Shown here in pieces: positions 32,205-41,683 of a stretch of 41,712 nt of DNA. A program made the translations under genes and the position numbers. Origin of the DNA: Leucobacter komagatae (GTDB taxonomy: Bacteria; Actinomycetota; Actinomycetes; Actinomycetales; Microbacteriaceae); the NCBI RefSeq assembly GCF_000834055.1, contig NZ_JXSQ01000026.1:1-41712 (forward strand). The letters are read 5' to 3'. Under the pieces are notes generated by a model, which searched no databases, was not told the DNA's origin, and saw only the letters and a list, made by a program, of their open reading frames with translations. Every line of letters starts with the position of its first letter. Positions within the stretch are counted from its first letter, which is position 1.

Positions 32205-33668
32205 CTAGAGCTTCGCCTTCCGTCGCCGGACGATGATGAGGCCTGTCGCGACCGCGATGAGCGCAACACCGCCGAGCACGAGGAGTACCGTGCCCATCGC
32301 GCCGGTGATCGGCAGGTTGGGAAGGTCGCCGTCATCCGCACCGATCTGCGTGTTCACCACGGTGATCGACGCATCCTCGCCGGACACCTCAAGGAGCGCG
32401 CCTTCGGCCATCGGCTTGTAGCCGCTAGGAACCTTGGTCTCGTAGACGCAGTAGCTGCCAGCCCCGAGCACCTCGTTCGGTGTGTTGCCGTCTTCGCCTG
32501 AGACTGTCCCCTCGACGACCTTAACCGCTGCGGGGTCTGGCTCTGCCGGGCAACTCGTCGCGCTCTCGTCTGCACTGTAGATATCGAACGCTGCACCGGC
32601 GAGGGGAACCTCTGTGTCGCTTCCCTTGTTCTTCGCATGCTTGAGAATGTGTGCTCCGGCGAAGAACTCCTCCGGGTCGACAACCTCGGGCCCGGTGACC
32701 GTCTTGCCGTTGACGGTGATGTCAGCGACGTTCGCTGTGCTGCCGGTTCCGATGGCGGCTGCCTCAATCGTGAGGACAATGCGGCCACCAATGTTGTCGT
32801 CGACCTTCTCGAGGCCTGGGGCCTCGAGGTTGAGCACGACCTCGACGCCGCCGGACCCGGTTGGGCTGGTGAGGGTGTAGTCAGTGCCAGCGGTGAGGGA
32901 AACGGGAAGGCCAGCCTTGTTGAACAGCACGACGCTGCCCTTGGTGTACTCAAGGAAATCGGCGAGCGTATCGTTGATGCGGAACTCGGAGTACTTGGTC
33001 CCGGCTTCGAGCGCCGCGATCGGCACGCTGATATCGAACGTTACGTCGCTACCGATGATGGCGCCGTCCTTCGTCGCGCCGCCGCCGACGATGGCGTTCT
33101 TCGGGTAGATATGGGGGTTGTAGTTCCAGACAGGGCTGCCCTCAGCACCACTGCCCGGGTACGGGATCGTGATGAGCGTCGGCGAGGCGCTGGGAATGGC
33201 GTTCGGCGCTGGTTTGCTCTCGTAGACAGCGTCTGCGGCCAGCGTGAATTCGGTGGTTCCGTCGGTAGCCGAGGTTGACTGCTCATCTCCGCAGGTGAGG
33301 GTGAGGTCGGTTCCTCCCTCCTGCGCGATTGGCTTCCCTGAGGTGTCAAGGGAAAGCTCAATGTCTTTGATGCGCTCCCAGTCGGATGGGACGGCGAGGT
33401 CGAAGCCTTCGACGGTGCATGCCCTAAACCCGGCGACGAGCGGCTTTGCCCCACCGATCTCAATTTCAGAGCCGTCGTTGGGTCCGAGGCTGCCGCCGGA
33501 GGGCTGCTCGAGCTTGTGCACGGTGAGCGTGCCTTCGCCGCCAGTGCCTGGCGCCGTGCCAGGAGCTGCGAATGCCGGCGTGGCCATGAAGGCCGCCGAT
33601 GTGGCCGCGAGTAGTGCGGCCCCCAGGAGAGAAACCGCCCGAATCCGGCGATTGTGTGTGGTGTTCAC
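32205..33668 (-). CDS. Major pilin backbone subunit (SpaA/isopeptide-forming, LPITG)
   Basis: A 487-residue secreted protein. A signal peptide ends at AFAAP. The pilin motif VWNYNPHIYPKNA holds the lysine used by the sortase to link subunits; the E-box YCVYETKVPSGY holds the glutamate for an intramolecular isopeptide bond. A Cna-B-like domain starts around AGAAFDIYSADES. The C-terminus is LPITG (452-456), a hydrophobic helix and RRRKAKL. Its layout matches the major shaft pilins of Corynebacterium and Actinomyces. GTG start with AAAGGA upstream. The tip gene precedes it and the sortase follows. A hairpin at 33732-33759 lies before it. Confidence 0.95.
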   Translation of the reverse strand: MNTTHNRRIRAVSLLGAALLAATSAAFMATPAFAAPGTAPGTGGEGTLTVHKLEQPSGGSLGPNDGSEIEIGGAKPLVAGFRACTVEGFDLAVPSDWERIKDIELSLDTSGKPIAQEGGTDLTLTCGDEQSTSATDGTTEFTLAADAVYESKPAPNAIPSASPTLITIPYPGSGAEGSPVWNYNPHIYPKNAIVGGGATKDGAIIGSDVTFDISVPIAALEAGTKYSEFRINDTLADFLEYTKGSVVLFNKAGLPVSLTAGTDYTLTSPTGSGGVEVVLNLEAPGLEKVDDNIGGRIVLTIEAAAIGTGSTANVADITVNGKTVTGPEVVDPEEFFAGAHILKHAKNKGSDTEVPLAGAAFDIYSADESATSCPAEPDPAAVKVVEGTVSGEDGNTPNEVLGAGSYCVYETKVPSGYKPMAEGALLEVSGEDASITVVNTQIGADDGDLPNLPITGAMGTVLLVLGGVALIAVATGLIIVRRRKAKL

Positions 33669-33731
33669 GGGATATCCTTTCGCGAAAAATTGCTGCTAAT
33701 ACGGTGGTGCGTTGTGAAACGTTGGTGGCCG

Positions 33732-33759
33732 GGCCGCACGGCTTCGGCGCCTGCGGGCC
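33732..33759. other. Hairpin between tip adhesin and pilin genes
   Basis: GGCCGCA faces TGCGGGCC (bulged stem) around a CG-rich loop, in the 100-bp gap between the broken tip gene and the pilin start. A minus-strand TATTAG nearer the pilin could serve as its own -10. Confidence 0.35.
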
Positions 33760-33768
33760 AGGTGAGAG

Positions 33769-36662
33769 CTACGGTGACGATGACCCCCGATCTGGCGCGG
33801 TCAAGCGCCGTCGGGTGAGGCTGCGGCCGAGGTACGCCAGGCCTGCGAGGCCGATGGCTCCCGCCCCCGCGATCCAATACGTCAATGAGCCGATGCCGCC
33901 GGTCAGCGGCAGCTGAGGCAGGTCAACGGGTGCGGCCCCTATGATGCGGAGCGCACTGTGTTTACCCTGCTCGATGCGGACGCCCTGCTGCGAAGTCGCC
34001 TCAACGTCTCGCCAGCACTGCCTTGGTGCAGCTTCTGGCTGCGCCGCGAGTTCGGCGCAGGCGGGCGTTCCGAGGTCAAGCGTTTGGATGCCGGCAAAGG
34101 AGATATCCGTTGGCAGACGCGCGCTGACGGTTGCGTCGCCCGGGAGGAACGCAACACTCGGGCCTGTCGAGTCCAGCGTCGCTGTCACGTCGCCGCCGGC
34201 GGTCGACAGGGTGACGTCCCAGCCAGCCTGGGGCGGCGTGGACTGGCCGCCAAGTCGCAGCGTCGTGAGGCTCACGTGTGCGGTCTGGTTCGTCAGCGTG
34301 CACGAGACGGGCTCCGCAACCGCATCGTCGCTGGACATGCGCAGAACGCCCGTTGCCGCATCGAATATGGGCGCCTGGAGTTCCGAGCCGGCCCCGTCGA
34401 CGCAGCTGGGAGATCCGGTGCCGCGGTAGTGGAGTGCAGCAGGGTCTGGGGCTGGGTCGGTGCGCAGTCGCTCGCCGATGAGGTAGTCCGTGTCTCGCTC
34501 GATGCGCACTTCGTCTCCGCCGCTGAGCACGTGGTCAGTGTCGCCTGTGGTCGCCGTCACTTCCCAGTTGGCGCCGTCAATGTCTTCGAGCCCGACCGCT
34601 GGGATGCTCACGGGGGTGACAAGCTTTGCGCCAGTCACTACGACGGGCTTCGCGACGCGCAGTTGGCACGTCGGATAGCTCGCTGCTGACTCGTTTCCTG
34701 CCCTGTCGGTCTGTACCGCGGTGAGCGCGTGATCGCCCTTGTCGAGGGGCGGATCGAAAGTGAACGTCCAGGTGCCGTCAGACACCTCGGCCTCTCCGAC
34801 CCGCTCCCCGTTGACGAGTACGTGGACGGTCGCGCCCGGTTCGACGTCGCCGCCGTGCACCGTCGAGTTTCCCTCTGCGCTGGGTGACGCCGGGCAAACC
34901 ATTGCGGGTGCTGGCGGCGGCACGGTGTCAATCATTCCCGTGACGCCCCATTGCTGTGGCGCCGTTTCTGCTTGCGGGTTCGAGACCGGGCTCGTTGCAT
35001 GCCATCCGAATGCGCTCTGATCCGTTTGCGTCGCCGCAAAGGTGTAGGAGCCGTCGTTGAGCGGTTCTTCCGGGGTGAAGGTGTGGCTGCAAAGCCCTGC
35101 AGCATCGACCACGATGTCGCCAGGTTGCACCCCGGCGTGCTCCCCGTCAGCGAGCGTCGTGAGCGCCGGATCGGAGAAGTCTGTGATTCCGGTACCCCCG
35201 GTGAACTTCAGCGTGATCGTGTTGCCGGGTGTCCCCGTCCCCGAGATCGTGAGCGTCGCCGGGTCTGGCAGCCAGGAGTTGTGTTCTGGCACCGTGATCA
35301 CCGGTGGCTCGGGCAGCGCGAGCTGGTACCCGTTGAAGGCAGTCGCCGGAGTGAACTTCATCAGGTCAGCTTGCTCGGTCATCATGCCGTTCGCGTCAAA
35401 CAGGTCGGCCGCTTCGTAGAGCACCCGTTGCGCGCCGTAGTCGGCAGAGGGCTCGTGTGGATCGCGCGCCTCAGGCCAGACGAGGAGTCAGTAGAACCCC
35501 GTGCCGCCTGCGTCGCGAAGGTCGATCGAGCCGTCGGCGCCGACCCTGGACGTGAGGCCCTGAGCGCCCTGCTCTGCGGTCCACCCGAACTGGGGTGCGA
35601 TGGGAATCTGGCCTATGTTCTTTCAAACCAGTCGCACGTTACTGGTCCCGCCAGCGCGCGGGGGAACCCCGGTGACCCGGATCGGCGCGGTGTTGACAGC
35701 GGTGACGAGCGAACCGTCTTCGTGTACCCAGGCGTACCAGTAGCTATCGCTCACCCCGCCCGTTGGGCCCTTCTCGATGCTCGCGTTGCGGGTGGCATTG
35801 TTTACCAGGTCGGCCGACAGGGAATTCGGTGGGATGATTCCCGGCGGCCAGCCGTTCGCGCCGTGGTCGAGGGCGAGCCCCCAACTGGTTTGGCCGTTGC
35901 CCCAGAGGCTCGCGGTTGTGTCGTACTGAATGTTGAGCTGCGGGCCAGAGATCGAGCGTGCTACGTTCCTGCCGAAGTATGCGTAGAAGTCGAGTTAGTG
36001 TGATGTGCGCGCTGAGGTCGTCCACGCGGCGCTTGTGCTCGTCGGCAGTCCGGGCTCGTAGCTGACGTAGAGATGCATCGGAGTCTTCAGCCCGCCGGGA
36101 ATGTTGTTCGCATCGACGTTGTCCAGAATGTTTCTGTCGCCCTCAGCCGAGATGACTAAGAAATCGTGTTTGCCCGACGGGAAGACTTTTGCACGGTGTA
36201 GTACTCGCCGACGTTCTGCGCCCACATGTTGACACCGGCCTGGCCCTGTCCGAGCGTCTTTTTGTAGCGCAGATGGTTCTGCGATTTCGCGCTGAAGTCG
36301 TATCCGATGCGGAGGTAGAGACCGTTGACGGGCTGCAGGTCTCCTGTCTCGGGATGCACGAAGCCGCGGGGCACTTTGAGAATGAAGTCGGCACGGAACT
36401 CATCGACGACATCGTCCTGCCTATCGTTGAAGGAGAGCAGCTTAACTACCTCTGGTGCTTCAAGCTCGGTGACCGCCACGGCGCGGTGCGGCGCTGCCGC
36501 TAGGTTCAGGGCCGCCGTCGTTGTGGCGATGAGCAGTGCGATGAGGGAAATGGACAGCATCCTCGCGACTGTGCGAGTGCGCCGTCTCCGGTGCTTCCCA
36601 TGAGGGTGGGTCCCCAAACCAATCAGCGTTATCACCCCCAGGACAAGCTTTAAAGCAGTCAA
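33769..36662 (-). pseudogene. Pilus tip adhesin, disrupted (one frameshift, three in-frame stops)
   Basis: Reconstructed in transcription order: a basic signal peptide (RRRRTRTVARMLSISLIALL), an N-terminal adhesin region (TELEAPEVVKLLSFNDRQDD onwards), then a frameshift near 36187-36190 where four T (A on the coding strand) stand where five would keep the frame. The frame then reads VFPSGKHDFLVISAEGD, meets TAA (35995-35997), TGA (35623-35625) and TGA (35488-35490), and continues in the same frame to an Ig-like repeat region and the sorting signal LPLTGG, helix, RSLTRRR. Both TGA codons stand where Trp fits (LV-stop-KNIG, FY-stop-LLVWPEA). The frame stays coding throughout, so inactivation is recent, or the sequence has errors. 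Start is uncertain (TTG 36662, or ATG 36560). Confidence 0.8.
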
Positions 36663-36704
36663 ACATCAAACGCCTAACAAACAAATAGGGAGTGCACAAG
36701 TCTT

Positions 36705-36723
36705 AGCCGAAGCGTGACCTTCG
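36705..36723 (-). terminator. Weak hairpin after the LuxR gene
   Basis: AGCCGAAG and CTTCG form a short stem around CGTGAC in the 131-bp gap between the regulator stop and the tip gene. The rest of the gap is unusually AT-rich (36661-36690), perhaps the promoter region of the pilus genes. Confidence 0.3.
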
Positions 36724-36793
36724 CGGCCTAGCCTGGGCATGCCAGCTCCGACGCGCAACGCTCAAGCGAGGCCGAAGCAACGCGCTCCATGGT

Positions 36794-39226
36794 TCATCGG
36801 GAGAACGCGGGGACAAGATCTGCGAGCTCTTTCCGGCTTGCGGCGCCGACCTTGGCCCGGGCCTGTGCGATGTGCGATTCGACAGTCCGGATGCTGCAGT
36901 GCAACATCGCGGCTATCTCTTTGTTTGAACGCCCAGCGGCAGCGAGCACCGCGGCCTCCCGCTCCCGCTCGGTGAGGCGCATGTGGTGACTGTTCGCGGG
37001 AAGGGAGCCTCGTCGGTACCAGGGAAACTCCACCTCGAGCCTCAACTCGATGTCGTCGAGCCGCTCTGAAGTGGTCTGGATCCCGCTCACGGTGCGCCTG
37101 CTGAGATAGATGCTCTGCGCGGTCGAGATTGCGTCAGCCGCTGGTGCCCAGAGCCCGTAGTCTGTGAGCTCGTCGGCTATTCGGCTGAGCTCGACTGGGT
37201 TTCGGGCTTCGGCTGCAGAAAGATGTGCCTCGCGGAGCCGGAGGATTGGGAGTGATCTCGAGCTCAGTCGTGAAGCAGCTCCTTCTGGATGTCCGTGCGG
37301 GCGGCGTCCAGTGAGGTAACGAACGACCGCCAACGCAAGGTTGTCTTCCGTACCTGGATGCGGCCCTGAGCCCTCCTCTGAGACCGTCTTTAACGCAGCG
37401 TATGACTCTTCGACATACTGCCGTAGCCGGACAGGAATGAACCTGGGGAAGTCGTGAAGGAGGTGCTTCCACTCGAGCTTGGCTCGACTGAGGTTGCCAC
37501 ACATGAGTGCCGCTCTGGCTGCGGAGAAGTGCGCCAGCCACCTGAAGTGGTACTCCCTGAGCGGGCTGCGTGAGGCGATCTCCTCGATTTCGTGTTGCCG
37601 TGAGTTGAATTGGCCAGACATGGCGGCGGACAGCGATTGGGCGAGGAGTACAGCACCGGCGACGTGCCGCAGCGGCCGCGACGTCTGCATTGGCGTGCGG
37701 GGGATGGGGGCGTTGTCTGACAGCCAAGAGCCGGCGGGTACGCAACCACGCCAGACTTCGTCAAGCTCAACGAGCGTCGAAGCGAGCACACCAAGATCCT
37801 CGCCTGCGTAGTTCTGCGCGATGGCCCTGAGCCTCGGCAGCGAGGTCTCGATCGCCTCCGTTGAATTCCAGAGCCTGAGTACCACGGCGCTGTCTTGCGC
37901 TCGGCTGTCATTGGGTGTCGCCCCTGCGACGAGGGGTAGGCCGTCAGTATCCGAGGTGAGTTCTCGCAGCAGCGTCTGCAAGTAGAGCCATTCGAGTTGA
38001 CCGGCAGAGTCTTCGGGTGGCTGCATCTGCTCGAGCACCTTCAGCCCGGATTCCGGCGTGACAAGCACGCTGAGCGCCATGGCGTGCGACGGGGTGTCGA
38101 TGACGAACTTCCCGGTATCGGTGCGAAGTATGAGCGCCCGCGCCTGGCCCTCATCGCCAAACGCTGCGAGCGATACCACGCTGTCTTGCACGAGGAATTC
38201 GCGCAGGTCCCGGTAGCGGTGACTTCCCTCGGGCACTACCGCTGTTTGGGCCGCGCGGGTGAAGAACCGCAGTTCGCTCTCGGCCAGCTGCATACCGAGG
38301 GCAGCTTTGCCCAGCAACCGCTGCTGCACGACGCGCTCGAATTTCTCAACGTGTGGTGGCGACGCCTTCCCCGCGAGGGCAGCAGCAAGAAACGGCGGGA
38401 CGTAGAGCAAGGCGGGGTCTGCGGCGGGGAATAGTGTCCCGTGATGGCGGAGCGAGTGTGCGGCCAGTGTGCCAACAAGATCTTCTACGCCGGCAAAGTC
38501 CAGGGGTTCGAGCTGCGCGAGTACGACAGCTGCCGCCGCCCCTTCTGGCGAAATGTCGCCGATTTGCCGCGCAGTGCTGCGGAGCCCCTGCGGATCCCGC
38601 CTGTTGAAGTGGCCGCTGGTGATTCCAGGTTTGGGGAACGTCGTGAGCCGCCCCGCGAGGGAAAGCTCGCAGAGGTCTATGGCCCAGCGTGGCCGACCCT
38701 CGGCAAGCTCAACGATGGCCTTGGCGGTCGCTGCAGTGACAGGCGTCGGGGCGTACTCGTGCAACAGCCATTCAATTTCCTTCGGGCTGAGGGGAGCGAG
38801 CTCGATCGTGTGGAAGGTGTCGAGAATGCTCGAAAGGTAGTCGAAGGCGCCAGTGAACTCCGCGAGTGAAGCGTTGAGTAGGCTTGCGCCATTGCTGGAA
38901 TCCAGCGCCACGATGGCCATTCCGCCCTCGGCAATGTGGGTGGCGAGAGCGGAGACGAGACCGAGTCCCGCGTGCTCGAAGGAGTCGACGAGCAGGGTCG
39001 TCTCGACCGCGGCGCTCTGGACGATGGCTGCCGACGACGGGTGGAGTACGTCGACCAACTCGGCATGTTTCTCAGTGGCGCTCAGATGCCGCATGACCTC
39101 ATGGAGGAGGTGCGAACGGCCACTGCCAGTTGGCGCAGCGACGAGGATGTTTTTTCCCGAGCTCAGCGTTTCAATCGTCTGGGCAAGCGAAGCCCGACGG
39201 AAAACGGTTTCAATTTGCATCGTCAT
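36794..39226 (-). CDS. LuxR-family regulator with STAND-type ATPase domain
   Basis: An 810-residue regulator of the LAL/MalT type. The N-terminus has a P-loop APTGSGRS (31-38), where arginine replaces the usual lysine, and a Walker B-like TTLLVDSFEH. The middle (about 250-740) is a long helical region with repeat-like pairs, as in MalT-type TPR sensor domains. Residues about 745-803 are the LuxR helix-turn-helix (LTEREREAAVLAAAGRSNKE and the following IAAMLHCSIRTVESHIAQAR). The ATG has AGGAA 6 nt upstream. It stands directly upstream of the pilus genes on the same strand and divergent from the choice-of-anchor surface protein, making both likely targets. The arginine in the P-loop may weaken ATP use. 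Confidence 0.9.
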   Translation of the reverse strand: MTMQIETVFRRASLAQTIETLSSGKNILVAAPTGSGRSHLLHEVMRHLSATEKHAELVDVLHPSSAAIVQSAAVETTLLVDSFEHAGLGLVSALATHIAEGGMAIVALDSSNGASLLNASLAEFTGAFDYLSSILDTFHTIELAPLSPKEIEWLLHEYAPTPVTAATAKAIVELAEGRPRWAIDLCELSLAGRLTTFPKPGITSGHFNRRDPQGLRSTARQIGDISPEGAAAAVVLAQLEPLDFAGVEDLVGTLAAHSLRHHGTLFPAADPALLYVPPFLAAALAGKASPPHVEKFERVVQQRLLGKAALGMQLAESELRFFTRAAQTAVVPEGSHRYRDLREFLVQDSVVSLAAFGDEGQARALILRTDTGKFVIDTPSHAMALSVLVTPESGLKVLEQMQPPEDSAGQLEWLYLQTLLRELTSDTDGLPLVAGATPNDSRAQDSAVVLRLWNSTEAIETSLPRLRAIAQNYAGEDLGVLASTLVELDEVWRGCVPAGSWLSDNAPIPRTPMQTSRPLRHVAGAVLLAQSLSAAMSGQFNSRQHEIEEIASRSPLREYHFRWLAHFSAARAALMCGNLSRAKLEWKHLLHDFPRFIPVRLRQYVEESYAALKTVSEEGSGPHPGTEDNLALAVVRYLTGRRPHGHPEGAASRLSSRSLPILRLREAHLSAAEARNPVELSRIADELTDYGLWAPAADAISTAQSIYLSRRTVSGIQTTSERLDDIELRLEVEFPWYRRGSLPANSHHMRLTEREREAAVLAAAGRSNKEIAAMLHCSIRTVESHIAQARAKVGAASRKELADLVPAFSR

Positions 39227-39547
39227 GGGATTTCCTCGGATAGGTCATTCATTGGCCGTTCCGGAAGCTGTGCGCTCCTCATTCTGAGCATAGCTATTTG
39301 CCAGGTTCGGTCAAGATTTGAGCGCGCGAAACGCCGTCTACCGCGCTGAAGTGTGCGCTCTGCGCGCGCCCACTCAGTAGTCGTGCCATAGCGTCTCAGT
39401 AATACCTGCTTCCGTAGGAAATGAGTGCTCCCGGTGCATATGCTCGCCGCAGCTGGGCTTACTGGTTTTCCTTCCGCGCACGAGGTGCTGTGTGCGAGAA
39501 AACTCAGTGGCACGGCCCAAAGACGAGGACTACGAGGGGGCGGTTCA
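39227..39547. promoter_or_regulatory. Divergent intergenic region with direct repeats
   Basis: 321 bp without a gene between the LuxR regulator and the choice-of-anchor gene. CTCAGTA occurs twice (39373-39379 and 39395-39401), 22 bp apart, about two helical turns, as expected for an activator binding on one face. TATGCT at 39439-39444 could be a -10 for the surface gene. Confidence 0.4.
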
Positions 39548-41683
39548 ATGAGAGACCATCACAAGCTGGTAAGGCGAACGTTGCCTGCCAGAACGTTGGC
39601 GGTAGCAACAGCTACCGCCGTTGTCATCACGCCGGTGCTGCTATCCAGCAGCGCCGCTTTCGCGGACACGCGTACGGTTGACGCGGATTCTGCAGCGCAC
39701 GCACACTGGCTTTCAGTCGCTGGGCTCGGTCTCGACGTGGCTGGAGCTGCCTACACGTTGAGCGATAACGACGAAAACCCCGGCCCGATCACCGACCCGC
39801 TCAACCTGAGCGTGCTGAACGGTCTCGCGAGCGTCGACATCGGAACAATCTCACTGCCACTCATCAAGCCGGGGGCGGCCGATCCCGGCTTGTTGCAGCT
39901 CGGAAACCTTGGCGTGATCTCTAGCTACAGTTCGTCACTTGACGCGACGAACTCGACTGCTTCTACCGGACTGATCAATTCAGACGGGGCGATCAATGTG
40001 GACGCTGTGAACAACGGCGGATACGGTTTCGCCACCCTCGACGCGAACGCATTGCTTGGCCAGATCATCGGCCAGCCGGCAGTCGATGCTCTTCTCGATC
40101 AGGCCTCGATTCAGATCGGGGCACTGGGCTCGCGGGCGAGTAAATCTGGCGTTGAGCTCAGCAGCGAGTACATGCTGAGCGATCTGATCCTCAGCGTACG
40201 CAGCCCTGCCGTCGGCGGGCTCGTCGGCACCATTGACGATGCCGTCGGCGCGGCGCTGAATCCGCTGGTACAGGTTGTCGGCCCGGGCGGCGATGTTGAG
40301 ACCCTGCTTCAGGGCATCGTAACTACAATCGATCGACTCCCACTCGTTCAGGCTTCGGCCAACGCGGTCTCGCTGGACACCTCGTCCGTAGTTGAGACGC
40401 TCAAAGAAGAACTACTCAGAGAGCCGCTCTCGAATTCAGACGGCAGCGTCACCATCGACCTCGCAAGTGGTGCTATCACCGTTGACCTCGGCGCACTAGT
40501 TGTCGATCGCAGCGGCAGCGATAGCCTGAGCAGCCTGCCTGCCAACACCGAGGTGCTTCACGGGGACACCGTCAACGCGATCCTCGACGGCGTGACCGAC
40601 GCGCTGACGGGAAATGGACCGAATTCGCTCATCAGCAAAACCATCAACCTCGTAACCGAGGGGATCTACAATGTTGAGCTGGACCTGAGCGTCAATGTAG
40701 CTGTCAGACTCGCAGAATTTTTACCCCCAGTGGTGTCCGCCCCGGTCAAAATCAGCGGCACACTCGGCGGATTCATCGGAGTGCCTGACCACGAGGCGCC
40801 CAAGATCGACACGAGCGCCCTCAACGTCGTGGGAGTGCCGATCGGCACCGTAGTAGACCCGATCTTGAACGCACTCTTGGGTGTTGTCGCTCCGATTGGC
40901 AGTGCGCTCGATAGCGTAATCACGGGAATACTCGGAAATATCCAGCCGATCGTCACCGGAATCGCTAGCCCGGTTGTGGAAGGGCTCCTCTCAGACGGGC
41001 TTGGGCCTGTGCTCCGCGGCCTTGTCAACATCACCATCAACCAACAGCCGACATTGCCGCCCTACAATGCAGCGGGTGGCGACCTCGGAGACGGGTCGTT
41101 CACTGTGCGCGCGTTGAGCGTGAACGTCCTTCCAGGCCTTGGCGCGAACGGTGCCGCCGCGCTCGAGATCGGTTCCTCCACGGTGAAGGCGCTGGACGAA
41201 GACCCCGGCTCTGAACCGGGTACGGAGCCGGGTGCCGATCCGGGTGCCGATCCGGGCACGGATCCTGGTGCTGACCCGGGTGCTGAGCCTGGTGCTGACC
41301 CGGGCACGGATCCTGGTACCGATCCTGGTGCTGAGCCTGGCGTAGATCCGGGCGCTGAGCCCGGTGCTGATCCGGGTACCGATCCCGGCGCCGAGCCTGG
41401 CGCTGACCCGGGCACGGATCCTGGTGTTGACCCGGGCACGGACCCTGGTACCGATCCTGGTGCTGACCCGGGCGCGGATCCGGGTGCTGAGCCTGGCGTA
41501 GATCCGGGTGCTGATCCTGGTACCGATCCTGGTGCTGAGCCTGGCGTAGATCCGGGCGCTGAGCCCGGTGCTGATCCGGGTACCGATCCCGGCGCCGAGC
41601 CTGGCGCTGACCCGGGCACGGATCCTGGTGTTGACCCGGGCACGGATCCTGGTGTTCGACCCGGGCACGGACCCTGGTGCTGA
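39548..41683 (+). CDS. Choice-of-anchor G-type surface protein with PGD/E repeat tail (3' end uncertain)
   Basis: 711 residues as read. The start ATG has GGGGG 7 nt upstream and opens a signal peptide (a basic HHKLVRRTLPARTL, hydrophobic helix, then SSAAFAD). Residues about 40-545 resemble the choice-of-anchor G surface proteins of Microbacteriaceae and relatives: GLGLDVAGAAYTLSDN, NGLASVDIGTISLPLI, NVDAVNNGGYGFATLD, EVLHGDTVNAILDGVTDAL, and VRALSVNVLPGLGANGAAALEIGSSTVKA. From about residue 553 the protein is only tetrapeptides of the form (A/T/V)-(D/E)-P-G. The frame ends in TGA at 41681-41683 because of an extra C near 41657, and two extra bases near 41685 restore the frame. The true gene probably continues past the window to a wall-anchoring signal. 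Confidence 0.82.
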   Translation: MRDHHKLVRRTLPARTLAVATATAVVITPVLLSSSAAFADTRTVDADSAAHAHWLSVAGLGLDVAGAAYTLSDNDENPGPITDPLNLSVLNGLASVDIGTISLPLIKPGAADPGLLQLGNLGVISSYSSSLDATNSTASTGLINSDGAINVDAVNNGGYGFATLDANALLGQIIGQPAVDALLDQASIQIGALGSRASKSGVELSSEYMLSDLILSVRSPAVGGLVGTIDDAVGAALNPLVQVVGPGGDVETLLQGIVTTIDRLPLVQASANAVSLDTSSVVETLKEELLREPLSNSDGSVTIDLASGAITVDLGALVVDRSGSDSLSSLPANTEVLHGDTVNAILDGVTDALTGNGPNSLISKTINLVTEGIYNVELDLSVNVAVRLAEFLPPVVSAPVKISGTLGGFIGVPDHEAPKIDTSALNVVGVPIGTVVDPILNALLGVVAPIGSALDSVITGILGNIQPIVTGIASPVVEGLLSDGLGPVLRGLVNITINQQPTLPPYNAAGGDLGDGSFTVRALSVNVLPGLGANGAAALEIGSSTVKALDEDPGSEPGTEPGADPGADPGTDPGADPGAEPGADPGTDPGTDPGAEPGVDPGAEPGADPGTDPGAEPGADPGTDPGVDPGTDPGTDPGADPGADPGAEPGVDPGADPGTDPGAEPGVDPGAEPGADPGTDPGAEPGADPGTDPGVDPGTDPGVRPGHGPWC

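Noticed and set aside
35488..35625. The two TGA codons in the tip adhesin as selenocysteine or as a recoded Trp codon
   Set aside because: No SECIS-like structure or selenocysteine genes are seen, every other gene here uses TGA as stop, and a TAA and a frameshift lie in the same gene. Pseudogene or sequence error is simpler.
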